Assembly: GCA_021201665.1 (NCBI GenBank)
Contig: JAJQEO010000010.1
Coordinates: forward strand, 1-64,000
DNA from: Lachnospiraceae bacterium
Lineage (GTDB): Bacteria > Bacillota > Clostridia > Lachnospirales > Lachnospiraceae
DNA length: 64,000 nucleotides
Reading direction: 5' to 3'
Position numbers and translations under genes: made by a program
Part shown: positions 35,547 through 43,914 of the stretch, in pieces
How positions within the stretch are numbered: the first letter of the stretch is position 1
How the letters are laid out: each line of letters starts with the position of its first letter
The notes under the pieces: generated by a model
Told to the model about the DNA's origin: nothing
The model's database searches: none
Seen by the model: only the letters and a program-made list of their open reading frames with translations

Positions 35547-36710
35547 ATGAATCGAAGAACGTGGAAAGAATTTATTACAAACCGAAGCACCATCTGGACT
35601 CTGAGCCTGTGTCTGGTCGGCGCGATTGTACTTGGAGGCATGGCTGCGGTAAACAAATCCCGGAACAATGACAATGCTTCCGGCGAGACAGAGCTCGGCC
35701 AGATTGCCTATCTTGAAGAAGAAGTGGATGACGGAGACGCGGAGGGCAGCATCATCTCGTCCGACGAAGAGGATCGTCTGGACGATGAAGAGAATGACCT
35801 GTCTGGTGAGGACAATCCTTCGGGCAGCACTGATTCCACCTCCGAGGAGGTCTCAGGCTCTGCTCTGAGTGAAAATACATCAGCAAATTCTTCTGCCGCG
35901 GCAGACAGCACGGACATGTCCGGTGATTCTGCGACGGCAGACAATACCGGGGCAGCTGGTGATTCCACCATGGCAGACAGTTCCGGCATGACAGATGCTT
36001 CCACCACGGCAGACAGCTCTGACGAGGCAGGTGCTTCCGCCACAACAGGCAGTTCAGGAGCAGCTGATAATTCTACTGCAGCGGATGCCGGTACTGTGTC
36101 CTCTGAAAACTCAGCCGATGAAAGTAATGATACGGTCAGCGACGCTGGTGCGGAATCTGCTTCGGATGCAGATGGCTCCGCAAACGAAAATGCAGATGCG
36201 GACAGCAATTCGGATGATAACACCTCCGCCGACAGCGAAGAAGCTTCTTCTGCCAGCATTATCTCCGAACAGGCGCTGATTGAAGCCGGTGTCAGCTTCA
36301 CGGCTGAGGACGCTCTGCTCTGGCCCTCGGCCGGAACCGTGATCATTGATTACAGCATGGACAAAAGTGTATATTTCTCCACGCTGAACCAGTACAAGTA
36401 CAACCCGGCGCTGATCATCAGCAGTGATACGGGGAATCAGGTGCTCGCTTCCGCGAAAGGAATCGTTGAGTCGATTTCGATCGACGAGGAGACCGGCACG
36501 ACTCTTGTGCTGAACATTGGGAACGGCTACAAACTCACCTATGGGCAGCTTATGGAACCGGCCGTATCGGAAGGCGACGTGGTGGAGGCCGGCGATCTGC
36601 TCGCCTATATCAGCGAACCAACGAAATATTACAGCACGGAGGGCAGCAATCTGTACTTTGCCATGACAAAGGACGGCGAACCGGTTGATCCTGTACTGTA
36701 TCTTGAATAG
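35547..36710 (+). CDS. Membrane-anchored M23/LytM-like protein with degenerate active site
   Basis: Start at 35547 after ACGAGGTG. A short cytoplasmic part, one transmembrane helix (TIWTLSLCLVGAIVLGGMAA) and a 200-residue Ser/Ala/Asp linker lead to a C-terminal LytM-type domain (LLWPSAGTVIIDYS ... GDVVEAGDLLAYISEP). The usual zinc ligands are gone: the HxxxD position reads YNPALIISSD and the HxH position reads NLYFAM. It may therefore bind rather than cut peptidoglycan, as proposed for SpoIIQ-like proteins. The linker contains five 12-residue repeats (ADSSGMTDASTT type). A possible structured leader lies upstream. Confidence 0.8.
   Translation: MNRRTWKEFITNRSTIWTLSLCLVGAIVLGGMAAVNKSRNNDNASGETELGQIAYLEEEVDDGDAEGSIISSDEEDRLDDEENDLSGEDNPSGSTDSTSEEVSGSALSENTSANSSAAADSTDMSGDSATADNTGAAGDSTMADSSGMTDASTTADSSDEAGASATTGSSGAADNSTAADAGTVSSENSADESNDTVSDAGAESASDADGSANENADADSNSDDNTSADSEEASSASIISEQALIEAGVSFTAEDALLWPSAGTVIIDYSMDKSVYFSTLNQYKYNPALIISSDTGNQVLASAKGIVESISIDEETGTTLVLNIGNGYKLTYGQLMEPAVSEGDVVEAGDLLAYISEPTKYYSTEGSNLYFAMTKDGEPVDPVLYLE
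35901..36080 (+). repeat. Five 36-bp in-frame repeats in the M23-like linker
   Basis: Units at 35901, 35937, 35973, 36009 and 36045, mostly opening GCAGACA. They encode a 12-residue Asp/Ser/Thr-rich unit. Confidence 0.85.
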
Positions 36711-36800
36711 GCTGACTGTGCTTCATGATACACCCCTATGCGCAAAGCTTAACCTGGTTGACCCGGTCCTGTACCTTGACCAGCCTGACTGCTCTAGTCA
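36681..36800 (+). repeat. Echo of the M23-like gene end, 73 bp downstream
   Basis: The gene end CCGGTTGATCCTGTACTGTA (36681) recurs at 36754 as CTGGTTGACCCGGTCCTGTA. The similarity continues through CTTGA-AG-CTGACTG. Confidence 0.7.
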
Positions 36801-36820
36801 GCAGTGTTCTGATGTATCAA

Positions 36821-36950
36821 CTGCAGGACAGCATGCAAAACCGGAACCGTTTCTCACGCAGCGGGCCACCATCCAAAGCTGGAACCGTTTCTCACACTGC
36901 AGGCCAGCACGTAAAACCGAAATCGTTTCTCACACAGCAAGCACGAAATC
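36821..36950 (+). repeat. 38-bp tandem repeats in the gap after the M23-like gene
   Basis: GGAACCGTTTCTCAC units start at 36843, 36881 and 36919, with a partial unit before them. No coding function is seen in 36711-37307. Confidence 0.85.
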
Positions 36951-37179
36951 CGCCCGCCCGCGTATACTGTCATAGGTTCATTTTCGCAAGGCAAGTATGG
37001 GCAAGAGCCTCTTCTGGCGCGAATCATGCTTCAGTTTTCGAAGGAACTCAAATACGGTACTACCCGCAGCCAGAGTTCAACAGTCTTTATCCTCCCGCAG
37101 CTGGCGTGTACTGATTGATACCCGCCGGCTGCACTCTTTTGGTGAAATACCTTTTTCCGGCTGCTTTAAAAATAGAAAT

Positions 37180-37200
37180 GGGATGGGCGCGCCCCATCCC
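37180..37200. terminator. Terminator downstream of dnaX
   Basis: GGGATGGG/CCCATCCC with a 5-base loop; on the minus strand it is followed by ATTTCTATTTTT. It could also stop plus-strand transcripts (TTTACAT). Confidence 0.7.
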
Positions 37201-37307
37201 TTTACATAAATGCATTGCAATATTGCTTTTATAAGCCCCGCACAGACTCGTCCGTACTCGCATTTCTTCATAAGAGCCGCAGGACAATCTCCATGAATCT
37301 ATAACCC

Positions 37308-39239
37308 CTAGTCCTCGATCTCGACTTCCATGTGCACCTGCTCCCGCACAAGCTCATCGATCTCAATTTCAGACAATCTGCCCCGCTGCAGACCTTCGTC
37401 TGCCGCAAGCACAAATTTCACTTCCACCTGCACCTTCGCCACGTCAGCGATCAGCTGCTCCAGCTCCTGTTTGCGCTGTTCATTGTTCAGATAGCGTTCC
37501 CCAAAAAAGTCCGGAAACACCACATAAAGCCTGGTATCGCTCTCATCCTGAGCGTTGTATTTCGGTGTCGCGTTTAACAAATGTGTTTGAAATGGCTGCG
37601 GCGCATTTTTAGCAACACTCTTCCACATCCCGCAGATTTTTTTCAGATCTGCGGAGGCAGCCACCGGAAGGACAGAAGCATTCCCTCCGGGCACACTTCC
37701 AGATCGAAACATCTCTGCACCGCCAGCATAGCCTTCTGGTGCGCCACTGCCAACAGTCCAACCATTTTGCATACCAGAGCCATACGCTGTCGCGCCCATT
37801 TCCTGCGCATCTGCGCCATATACCGCGCCGACACCATACCTGCCGTCTGCCCCCTGCGGAGCATTTCCATACATGCCGCCGGCACCCTGTGGAGCACCTC
37901 CATACATGCCACCGGCACTCTGCGGAGCGTTCCCCGCTGCTGCGGAAACGCCCCCTCGCCCTGGCTCGGCGGCAAGTCGCGGCGGCATTCCGAAAACTGC
38001 TTCGCAGTTGGCCGCCGCTGCTGCGGATGCGCCCCCTCGCCCCGGCTCGGCGGCAGTTCGCGGCGGCATTCCGAAAACTGCTTCGCAGTTGGCCGCCGCT
38101 CTTTCCAGCTTGCGGATCCGCTCGACCAGAGAAATCTCATCGCTTTCCGCCTCCGGCTTGCACATCCTGATCAAAGCCATCTCCACCTGTACGCGCTTGT
38201 TCGTGGAGAAACGGATCGCGCCGGAGAGCTCCGACAGGATGCGGATATAGCGCATCAGGGTATCGTTGCGGACCATGGCGCCTTCCTCGCGCAGACGCGC
38301 CAGGCTCTCGGTCGAGACGTCCAGCACGTCTTCCATGTCGTCCGAGGATTTGAGCAGCATCAGATTACGCAGATACCAGGTGAAATCTGTCACAAACTGT
38401 GTCAGGTCCCGTCCCTGGCGGACCAGCGCCTCCAATGTACGGATGGCGCCGACCACATCGTCACGCAGAATTTTGCGGAGCAGGTCGCTGTACACGTCTG
38501 TGTCCACCGCTCCAAGCACCTCCAGCGCCCGGTCGTAGGTCAGCGTCTCGCCGATATAGAACGCAATGCACTGGTCAAGCAGACTGACCGCGTCACGCAG
38601 AGAGCCGTCGCCCTTTCTGGCGATGTAGCGAAGAGCCTTTTCCTCCGCGTCGACCTGCTCAACAGCCACAAGCTCCTGCAGCCTGGCAAGGATCGTATCC
38701 TGCGCGATTCGGTGAAAATCATATCGCTGGCAGCGTGATAAAATCGTGATCGGTATCCTCTGCACCTCTGTCGTCGCCAGAATAAAAATCACATAGGAGG
38801 GCGGCTCCTCCAGCGTCTTCAGAAGCGCGTTAAACGCCGCGTTCGAGAGCATGTGTACCTCGTCGATGATGTAGACTTTGAAGTGCCCTTCCGTTGGGGA
38901 GTACGCCACCTCATCACGGATCTGCCGGACATCGTCGACACCGTTGTTGGACGCGGCATCGATCTCAATAACATTCATCGAACTCCCCGCCGCGATCGCG
39001 CGGCAGGTCGGACACTCGTTGCAGGGATTTCCGTCCACAGGGTGCTCACAATTGACTGCTTTGGCAAAAATTTTCGCTACAGAGGTCTTTCCGGTGCCCC
39101 TGGTGCCGCAGAACAGGTAGGCGTGTCCCAGACGGTCTGCCCGGATCTGATTGGTCAGTGTCCTGACAATCGCGTCCTGTCCTTTCACTTCATCAAAGGT
39201 GGCCGGGCGAAATTTACGGTACAAAGCGGTGTAGCTCAT
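37308..39239 (-). CDS. dnaX: DNA polymerase III subunit gamma/tau
   Basis: 643 residues. P-loop FCGTRGTGKTS near 44, zinc Cys cluster CEHPVDGNPCNECPTC near 64-79, Walker B VYIIDEVHMLS, and the SRC motif ILSRCQRYDF. This is the clamp-loader ATPase of the replisome. After the conserved domain III (to ~375) comes an Ala/Gly/Pro linker holding two 27-residue copies of AANCEAVFGMPPR... and several GMYG-NAPQGA repeats, before the tau-like C-terminus. Start after GGAAAGGGG. The usual ybaB-recR neighbours do not follow, so the common operon is broken here. Confidence 0.95.
   Translation of the reverse strand: MSYTALYRKFRPATFDEVKGQDAIVRTLTNQIRADRLGHAYLFCGTRGTGKTSVAKIFAKAVNCEHPVDGNPCNECPTCRAIAAGSSMNVIEIDAASNNGVDDVRQIRDEVAYSPTEGHFKVYIIDEVHMLSNAAFNALLKTLEEPPSYVIFILATTEVQRIPITILSRCQRYDFHRIAQDTILARLQELVAVEQVDAEEKALRYIARKGDGSLRDAVSLLDQCIAFYIGETLTYDRALEVLGAVDTDVYSDLLRKILRDDVVGAIRTLEALVRQGRDLTQFVTDFTWYLRNLMLLKSSDDMEDVLDVSTESLARLREEGAMVRNDTLMRYIRILSELSGAIRFSTNKRVQVEMALIRMCKPEAESDEISLVERIRKLERAAANCEAVFGMPPRTAAEPGRGGASAAAAANCEAVFGMPPRLAAEPGRGGVSAAAGNAPQSAGGMYGGAPQGAGGMYGNAPQGADGRYGVGAVYGADAQEMGATAYGSGMQNGWTVGSGAPEGYAGGAEMFRSGSVPGGNASVLPVAASADLKKICGMWKSVAKNAPQPFQTHLLNATPKYNAQDESDTRLYVVFPDFFGERYLNNEQRKQELEQLIADVAKVQVEVKFVLAADEGLQRGRLSEIEIDELVREQVHMEVEIED
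37936..38097 (-). repeat. Two 81-bp in-frame copies in the dnaX linker
   Basis: CCCCCTCGCC recurs at 37951 and 38032 with nearly identical sequence between, giving a 27-residue duplication. Confidence 0.9.
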
Positions 39240-39343
39240 TTATAATCCCCTTTCCAATACTGGATAACATAGAACTCCCTGTCTTGAAGCAAAACAGGGA
39301 GTCCATAATCACTCACATTGACAAAGTTAGAAGACAACCTTCC

Positions 39344-39459
39344 ATCACAGTCTCCGAAACAGATATCCATCCGTCTCAGTCGCCGAAACAGATGTCCATC
39401 CGTTTCAAACCTCGCATCAGATATTCAGCCGCCTCAGTCTCCAAAGCAGATATCCATCA
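39344..39459 (-). repeat. Four tandem 29-bp copies of the phosphofructokinase gene end
   Basis: Minus-strand units start at 39459, 39430, 39401 and 39372. Units 1, 3 and 4 carry GATGGA-ATCTG-TT-GG-GACTG, encoding MDICFGD and stop; unit 2 is diverged. Only unit 1 belongs to the gene. Confidence 0.92.
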
Positions 39460-40507
39460 GCTTCGCCTCAGCGATGATCTCGTCCTTCGGGGAGACGGTC
39501 TTCAGCTTGCCAGCCACCTCGCCGAGCGGCACCTTTTTCATCTTATTATTGACAATGCCGACCATGTAGCCATATTCTTCCTTCAAAATCAGATCCGCGC
39601 ACTTCAGGCCGATCCTGGTAGAAAGAACACGGTCATACGGGCAAGGGCTGCCGCCTCTCTGTGTATGGCCCGGAATCGTAATGCGCACCTCCGGTCCGTT
39701 TGCCGCTTTGATCTCGTCAGCCAGCTCATGCGCCACGGAAGCATTGCCTCTCTTCTGCAGCTTCGCCGCGTATTCCTTTTTGCTGAGCTTCGCGTCCTTC
39801 TTGGAAATCGCGCCCTCGGCTACCGCGATTACGGTGAAGCCCTTGCCGGCCTTCGTCCTCTTGTCAATCGCTGCTACGACCTTCTTGATATCATAGGGGA
39901 TCTCCGGGATGAGGATGATGTCCGCGCCGCCCGCAAGTCCCGCGTACAGCGTCAGCCAGCCGACCTTGTGACCCATAACCTCGACGATAAACACGCGATT
40001 GTGTGACGCCGCCGTCGTATGGATGCGGTCAATCGCGTCCGTCGCGACATTCACCGCGCTGTAGAATCCGAAGGTCATGTCTGTGCCGAAAATATCATTA
40101 TCAATAGTCTTCGGAAGATGGATGATATTCAGTCCTTCCTCGCGAAGCAGGTTCGCCGTCTTCTGCGTACCGTTGCCGCCGAGGATTACCAGGCAGTCCA
40201 GGCGGAGCTTGTAGTAATTCTGCTTCATCGCCTCGACCTTATTGAGCCCCTTCTCATCCGGCTCGCGCATCAGCTTGAACGGCTGCCTGGAGGAACCGAG
40301 GATCGTGCCGCCCTTCGTCAGGATCCCGGAAAAGTCCTTCGAGGTCAAAAGCCGGTAATCGCCGTAGATCAGACCCTTGTACCCATTCATAAAACCATAA
40401 ACCTCAAGCTCGTCCAGATTGCTCGAGAGTCCCTTCACCACGCCGCGCATGGTCGCGTTCAGTGCCTGGCAGTCGCCGCCGCTTGTCAACAGCCCAATTC
40501 TTTTCAT
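39434..40507 (-). CDS. pfkA: 6-phosphofructokinase
   Basis: 357 residues from the ATG at 40507 (AAAAGGATG upstream); a longer open frame to 40618 has no PFK sequence. Motifs: GLLTSGGDCQALNA, LGGNGTQKTA, LPKTIDNDIFGTDMTFG, IVEVMGHKVGWL and GHTQRGG. It phosphorylates fructose 6-phosphate in glycolysis. The Gly of GGNG favours ATP, while Lys in PKTIDND is the residue seen in PPi-type and some ATP-type enzymes, so the phosphate donor is not certain. Confidence 0.9.
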   Translation of the reverse strand: MKRIGLLTSGGDCQALNATMRGVVKGLSSNLDELEVYGFMNGYKGLIYGDYRLLTSKDFSGILTKGGTILGSSRQPFKLMREPDEKGLNKVEAMKQNYYKLRLDCLVILGGNGTQKTANLLREEGLNIIHLPKTIDNDIFGTDMTFGFYSAVNVATDAIDRIHTTAASHNRVFIVEVMGHKVGWLTLYAGLAGGADIILIPEIPYDIKKVVAAIDKRTKAGKGFTVIAVAEGAISKKDAKLSKKEYAAKLQKRGNASVAHELADEIKAANGPEVRITIPGHTQRGGSPCPYDRVLSTRIGLKCADLILKEEYGYMVGIVNNKMKKVPLGEVAGKLKTVSPKDEIIAEAKLMDICFGD

Positions 40508-40998
40508 ACCTGTCACATCCTTTTCTTTTATTCGCCGCAAAAATCCGCCGAAAAAAGGCGCCGCGTCTGTTGTCCCTGTAGCTTTGCCATTCTTCCTTGA
40601 GCATACTTTCTGCCGCATTTTCCATTTGCTGCAGGCCCATATTCGTGAGCCTTATTTCCGTGTGCTGCTACTTCCGGGAATCACCCGTCCCCGGACTTTC
40701 GTTCTGTCTTGTTTTTCCATGTTTTTTAGTATATCGCAAAATCCCGAATGACTCAACCAAATATTTCAATTTATTGTTCGTTTTTTTGCGTTTTTTGCGT
40801 AAAATTATGGTATACTGAGTCTGATGCAGTGTATATGCAGCTCCGACCGGCAAAATACCGTCGATTATCTGCGACCGCATAACGTGCGCATGCGGTTTCA
40901 GCCATGAGTGGCTGCTGCGGCCACATGGAACGCGCATGGGACATATAAGTGGTAAATACATGGTATTATCAGTGTACAGAAATCGAGGAAATCCATTC
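40508..40998 (+). promoter_or_regulatory. Divergent gap with extended -10 promoter and leader of the GPH symporter
   Basis: TGGTATACT at 40808-40816 is an extended -10 element. The following leader of about 175 bases can form ACCGCAT/ATGCGGT (40874-40896) and AGCC/GGCT (40900-40913) hairpins. No T-run follows, so no attenuator is evident. The 40508-40780 part holds the untranslated side of pfkA. Confidence 0.5.
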
Positions 40999-42321
40999 AT
41001 GAACATCACAGCAAAAACAAAAATCACCTACGCCGTCGGCGGCATGGGAAAAAATCTGGCGTACGGTTTTGTCGCCTCTTATACACTTTATTATTACAAT
41101 ACGATCCTCGGCATCAGTGCCTCCTTCGTCGGTATCCTGCTGATGGTGGCCCGGATTTTTGACGCCTTCAACGACCCGTTCATGGGCGTGGTCGTGGCAA
41201 AAACGAGGAGCCGCCACGGCCGCTATAAGCCATGGATCTTAAGCGGCGCGGTGCTGAACGCGCTGGTACTCTATGCAATGTTCGAAGTACCGGCAGCCTT
41301 AAGCGGCGGCGGGCTGAGAGCCTATGTCGTCGTCACCTACTTTCTCTGCGGAATCACCTACACAATGAGCGATATTCCCTACTGGTCCATCATCCCGGCG
41401 ATCACGCGGGCGGGAGCAGAACGCGAGAGCCTGACTGTCTTCGCTCGGACCTGCGCCGGATTCGGCGCGGTGCTGCCCACCGTCCTGACCATGAGCCTGC
41501 TGCCGCTGATCGGCGGCGGAACGGATACGGAACACTACCGCAAGGGTTTCGGTATGCTGGCGCTTGTCATCGCCGCCATCTATGTTGCAGCCACCATTGT
41601 CACCGTTCGGAACCTTCCCAATGACGAGCTGGAAGAGCCGCGGGACAGCTCCGTCCGGGAGCTTTTAAACGCCCTGCTCAAAAATGACCAGGCAATCAGC
41701 CTGGCCGTCATCATTATTCTCTTCAACTCGGCGATCTATATGACCACCAACCTTTTGCTGTACATGTTTCAATACGATGTCGGCGATGAGAGCCTGTATA
41801 CCCTTTTTATGCTTGTCAGCGGACTCGTGCAGTTTGTGACGATGACGGTCCTCTACCCTTTTTTCCGGAAAAAATACAGCAACCGGCAAATCTTTTCTGT
41901 TGCCTGCGTCGTGGGCATCATCGGCTATCTGGGGATGACCAGCCTGATCTTCGGCACACATATGACTCTGATAAAGCTCCTGATCCCGGGCGTCTTTATT
42001 TCTCTCTCAAACGGCATCGGTTATGTCCTGACCACCGTCTTCGTGGCCGACGCGGTCGATTACGGAGAGTCAAAAACCGGACAGCGCGAGGACAGCGTCG
42101 TCTCTTCTCTGCAAACCCTGATGGTCAAGCTCGCCACCTCCGTCGCTTCCTTTGTCGCCGGTATCGGCATCGACCTCACGGGAATCGACATCGCGGCCGA
42201 GACACAGACCGCCGCGGCGAAACTCTCCCTGCGCGTGCTGTTCGCCATTCCTTCACTGGTTTTAATGACAGGAGCATTCCTGGTATTTCTCCGAAAAAAA
42301 GAAATCGGGCGGACCGCTTAG
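40999..42321 (+). CDS. GPH-family sugar:cation symporter (MFS)
   Basis: 440 residues from the ATG at 40999 (CGAGGAA upstream). About twelve membrane segments. Signature ARIFDAFNDPFMGVVVAKTRSRHGRYKPWI between helices 2 and 3, and DAVDYGESKTGQREDS in the second half, are typical of glycoside-pentoside-hexuronide symporters. It probably imports a glycoside or oligosaccharide with sodium or protons and may feed the GH3 enzymes in this window, though it is not beside them. Its stop codon lies in a three-copy 26-27 bp tandem repeat. Confidence 0.88.
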   Translation: MNITAKTKITYAVGGMGKNLAYGFVASYTLYYYNTILGISASFVGILLMVARIFDAFNDPFMGVVVAKTRSRHGRYKPWILSGAVLNALVLYAMFEVPAALSGGGLRAYVVVTYFLCGITYTMSDIPYWSIIPAITRAGAERESLTVFARTCAGFGAVLPTVLTMSLLPLIGGGTDTEHYRKGFGMLALVIAAIYVAATIVTVRNLPNDELEEPRDSSVRELLNALLKNDQAISLAVIIILFNSAIYMTTNLLLYMFQYDVGDESLYTLFMLVSGLVQFVTMTVLYPFFRKKYSNRQIFSVACVVGIIGYLGMTSLIFGTHMTLIKLLIPGVFISLSNGIGYVLTTVFVADAVDYGESKTGQREDSVVSSLQTLMVKLATSVASFVAGIGIDLTGIDIAAETQTAAAKLSLRVLFAIPSLVLMTGAFLVFLRKKEIGRTA

Positions 42322-42390
42322 CCGACAGAATACAACAGACCACTTAAGCGGCAGAAATCAGATATCACGCTTAGCCGGCAGAAAAACGAA
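42312..42390 (+). repeat. Three tandem 26-27 bp copies of the GPH symporter gene end
   Basis: Units (about 42312, 42338, 42365) share CGCTTAGCCG-CAGAA. The first includes the TAG stop of the gene. Confidence 0.85.
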
Positions 42391-42470
42391 AAAGCGACTA
42401 TACAGACAAGCCCTTCCGCATACAGTGCAGCGCGGTTGCCCGCTCATAACTGCCGCCCCGTCACCATCCT

Positions 42471-43481
42471 TCACTGGAGCATATAATCTTTGAGCTGCTT
42501 TTTATCTGTAATACCCAGCTTTTCATAAATAATTTCCACATGCTTTTTGACAGCAGAGACAGAGATCTCCAGATGAAAAGCCACTTCCTTTTTTGTCCAG
42601 CCGCGGCTGTAGAGCATGGCTATCGTAAACTCCGTCGTCGTCAGATTGTCCGCGACATTTTTGGACGTCTCCAGGCTGTGCATTTTCCTCCAGCCGGAGC
42701 TGAATGTATAAGTAATTTCTGTAATACGCCGGTATTCCTCCGGCTCAGACTTTTTGAAAAAGATCTCAACCATGCCCTGCAGCAGACCGTGATGCTCCGC
42801 AAATGGCTCAATCAGATCATCCGGCTTTGCCAGCTCCCAGGCGATCCGAAAATGTTCCTTTGCCTCTTCCGTACGCTTCAGGCTCATCAGATCCATCACT
42901 GCGATCAGATGATTGTAAATGGCGGCAATCGGATAGACCTCTATGTACATGGAAAGCGCCATGTCCACGATCGCCAGAGACCGCTCGTAATTCTCGCCCA
43001 GGTATGCCTTGTGTGCCAGCAGGTACCAGGCCCAGAGCTGCTGTCCCGTCGGCAGATAGCGAATATAGCTCTCCAGAGGCAATGTCTCCGGTATCGGCAG
43101 ATGAAGCAGCACAGAAGCCGCCGTGGAAACCATCGCCGCCATCGCGCGGGACTGCGTGGGCGCGTCCTCCCGGCAAAGAACGGGCAGATCCTTCGAGACC
43201 TCGTTCATTGCAAACTGAGCCAGATGAATATGCCCGCGCGAAAGATTCGCAAATGTACAAATCAATGCGGCGGACAGGGCATGCGCCATCTCTTTGCTGT
43301 CAAGATAAGGCTCCACCGTCCTGGCCGCCATCTCAGCTCTCCCTGTAAAATAATAATATTCCCCGAGCGCGATATCCCGATCGCCCTCGTTCAAAAATCC
43401 CTCCGCGCACTTTCTGCAGCTCCCGACCGCAAACGAGCTGCCCAGCAGCGGCATCGGAATGTGGCATGATTCCTCTTCCAT
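42471..43481 (-). CDS. LuxR-type HTH regulator with helical-repeat sensor region
   Basis: 336 residues. Residues 1-260 are helical and TPR-like, without a P-loop. The C-terminal LuxR HTH (TTEFTIAMLYSRGWTKKEVAFHLEISVSAVKKHVEIIYEKLG) covers about 275-336. Start after AAGGAGAAAC. It is convergent with the GPH symporter; the target is unknown. Confidence 0.85.
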   Translation of the reverse strand: MEEESCHIPMPLLGSSFAVGSCRKCAEGFLNEGDRDIALGEYYYFTGRAEMAARTVEPYLDSKEMAHALSAALICTFANLSRGHIHLAQFAMNEVSKDLPVLCREDAPTQSRAMAAMVSTAASVLLHLPIPETLPLESYIRYLPTGQQLWAWYLLAHKAYLGENYERSLAIVDMALSMYIEVYPIAAIYNHLIAVMDLMSLKRTEEAKEHFRIAWELAKPDDLIEPFAEHHGLLQGMVEIFFKKSEPEEYRRITEITYTFSSGWRKMHSLETSKNVADNLTTTEFTIAMLYSRGWTKKEVAFHLEISVSAVKKHVEIIYEKLGITDKKQLKDYMLQ

Positions 43482-43651
43482 ACGTCTTAGTTTCTCCTTC
43501 AGTCTTTATTGCCCGAATCATCATATAATAAATCAAGCAAAAAAGCAACTGCCGGAATTTTTATGGGTATGGATCCATGACCCTTTCCAGGCAAGATATT
43601 GTTCCAAAACCAGAAACATAGCAGAAAACGCACAGAAACAAAAAAGCTTCT

Positions 43652-43720
43652 GGCCGAAACAGCTGCGGTGGTTTGATTAAATCGACCGCAGATTCGAAAC
43701 CGCACAGCAGTTTCTGGCTG
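43652..43720. repeat. Nested imperfect hairpin in a non-coding gap
   Basis: Outer arms GGCCGAAACAGCTG and CAGCAGTTTCTGGC flank a perfect inner CTGCGGT/ACCGCAG pair (43663-43669, 43685-43691). The 43482-43914 gap otherwise holds only the 43789 terminator. Confidence 0.5.
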
Positions 43721-43788
43721 ATGCGGCCGCGCCGATTTAGTACTTGATTAAAAAGGCAGACAACGACAAACTATTTGTACCTTCAAGA

Positions 43789-43818
43789 GGGCGGAGCCGG
43801 TATTTTCCGGCTCCGCCC
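43789..43818. terminator. Strong GC hairpin after the SGNH esterase gene
   Basis: A perfect 12-base stem GGGCGGAGCCGG/CCGGCTCCGCCC with a TATTTT loop; the T-run is weak. It lies about 100 bases past the esterase stop on the minus strand. Confidence 0.7.
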
Positions 43819-43914
43819 CTTCGTTTCGCAATATGTTCATTTCCCACACTGCACTGTTTGGCGCTTTTCCATTTCGGTGATTTTTATGTAATGGCGCCTG
43901 CCCGCTCATTCTTC

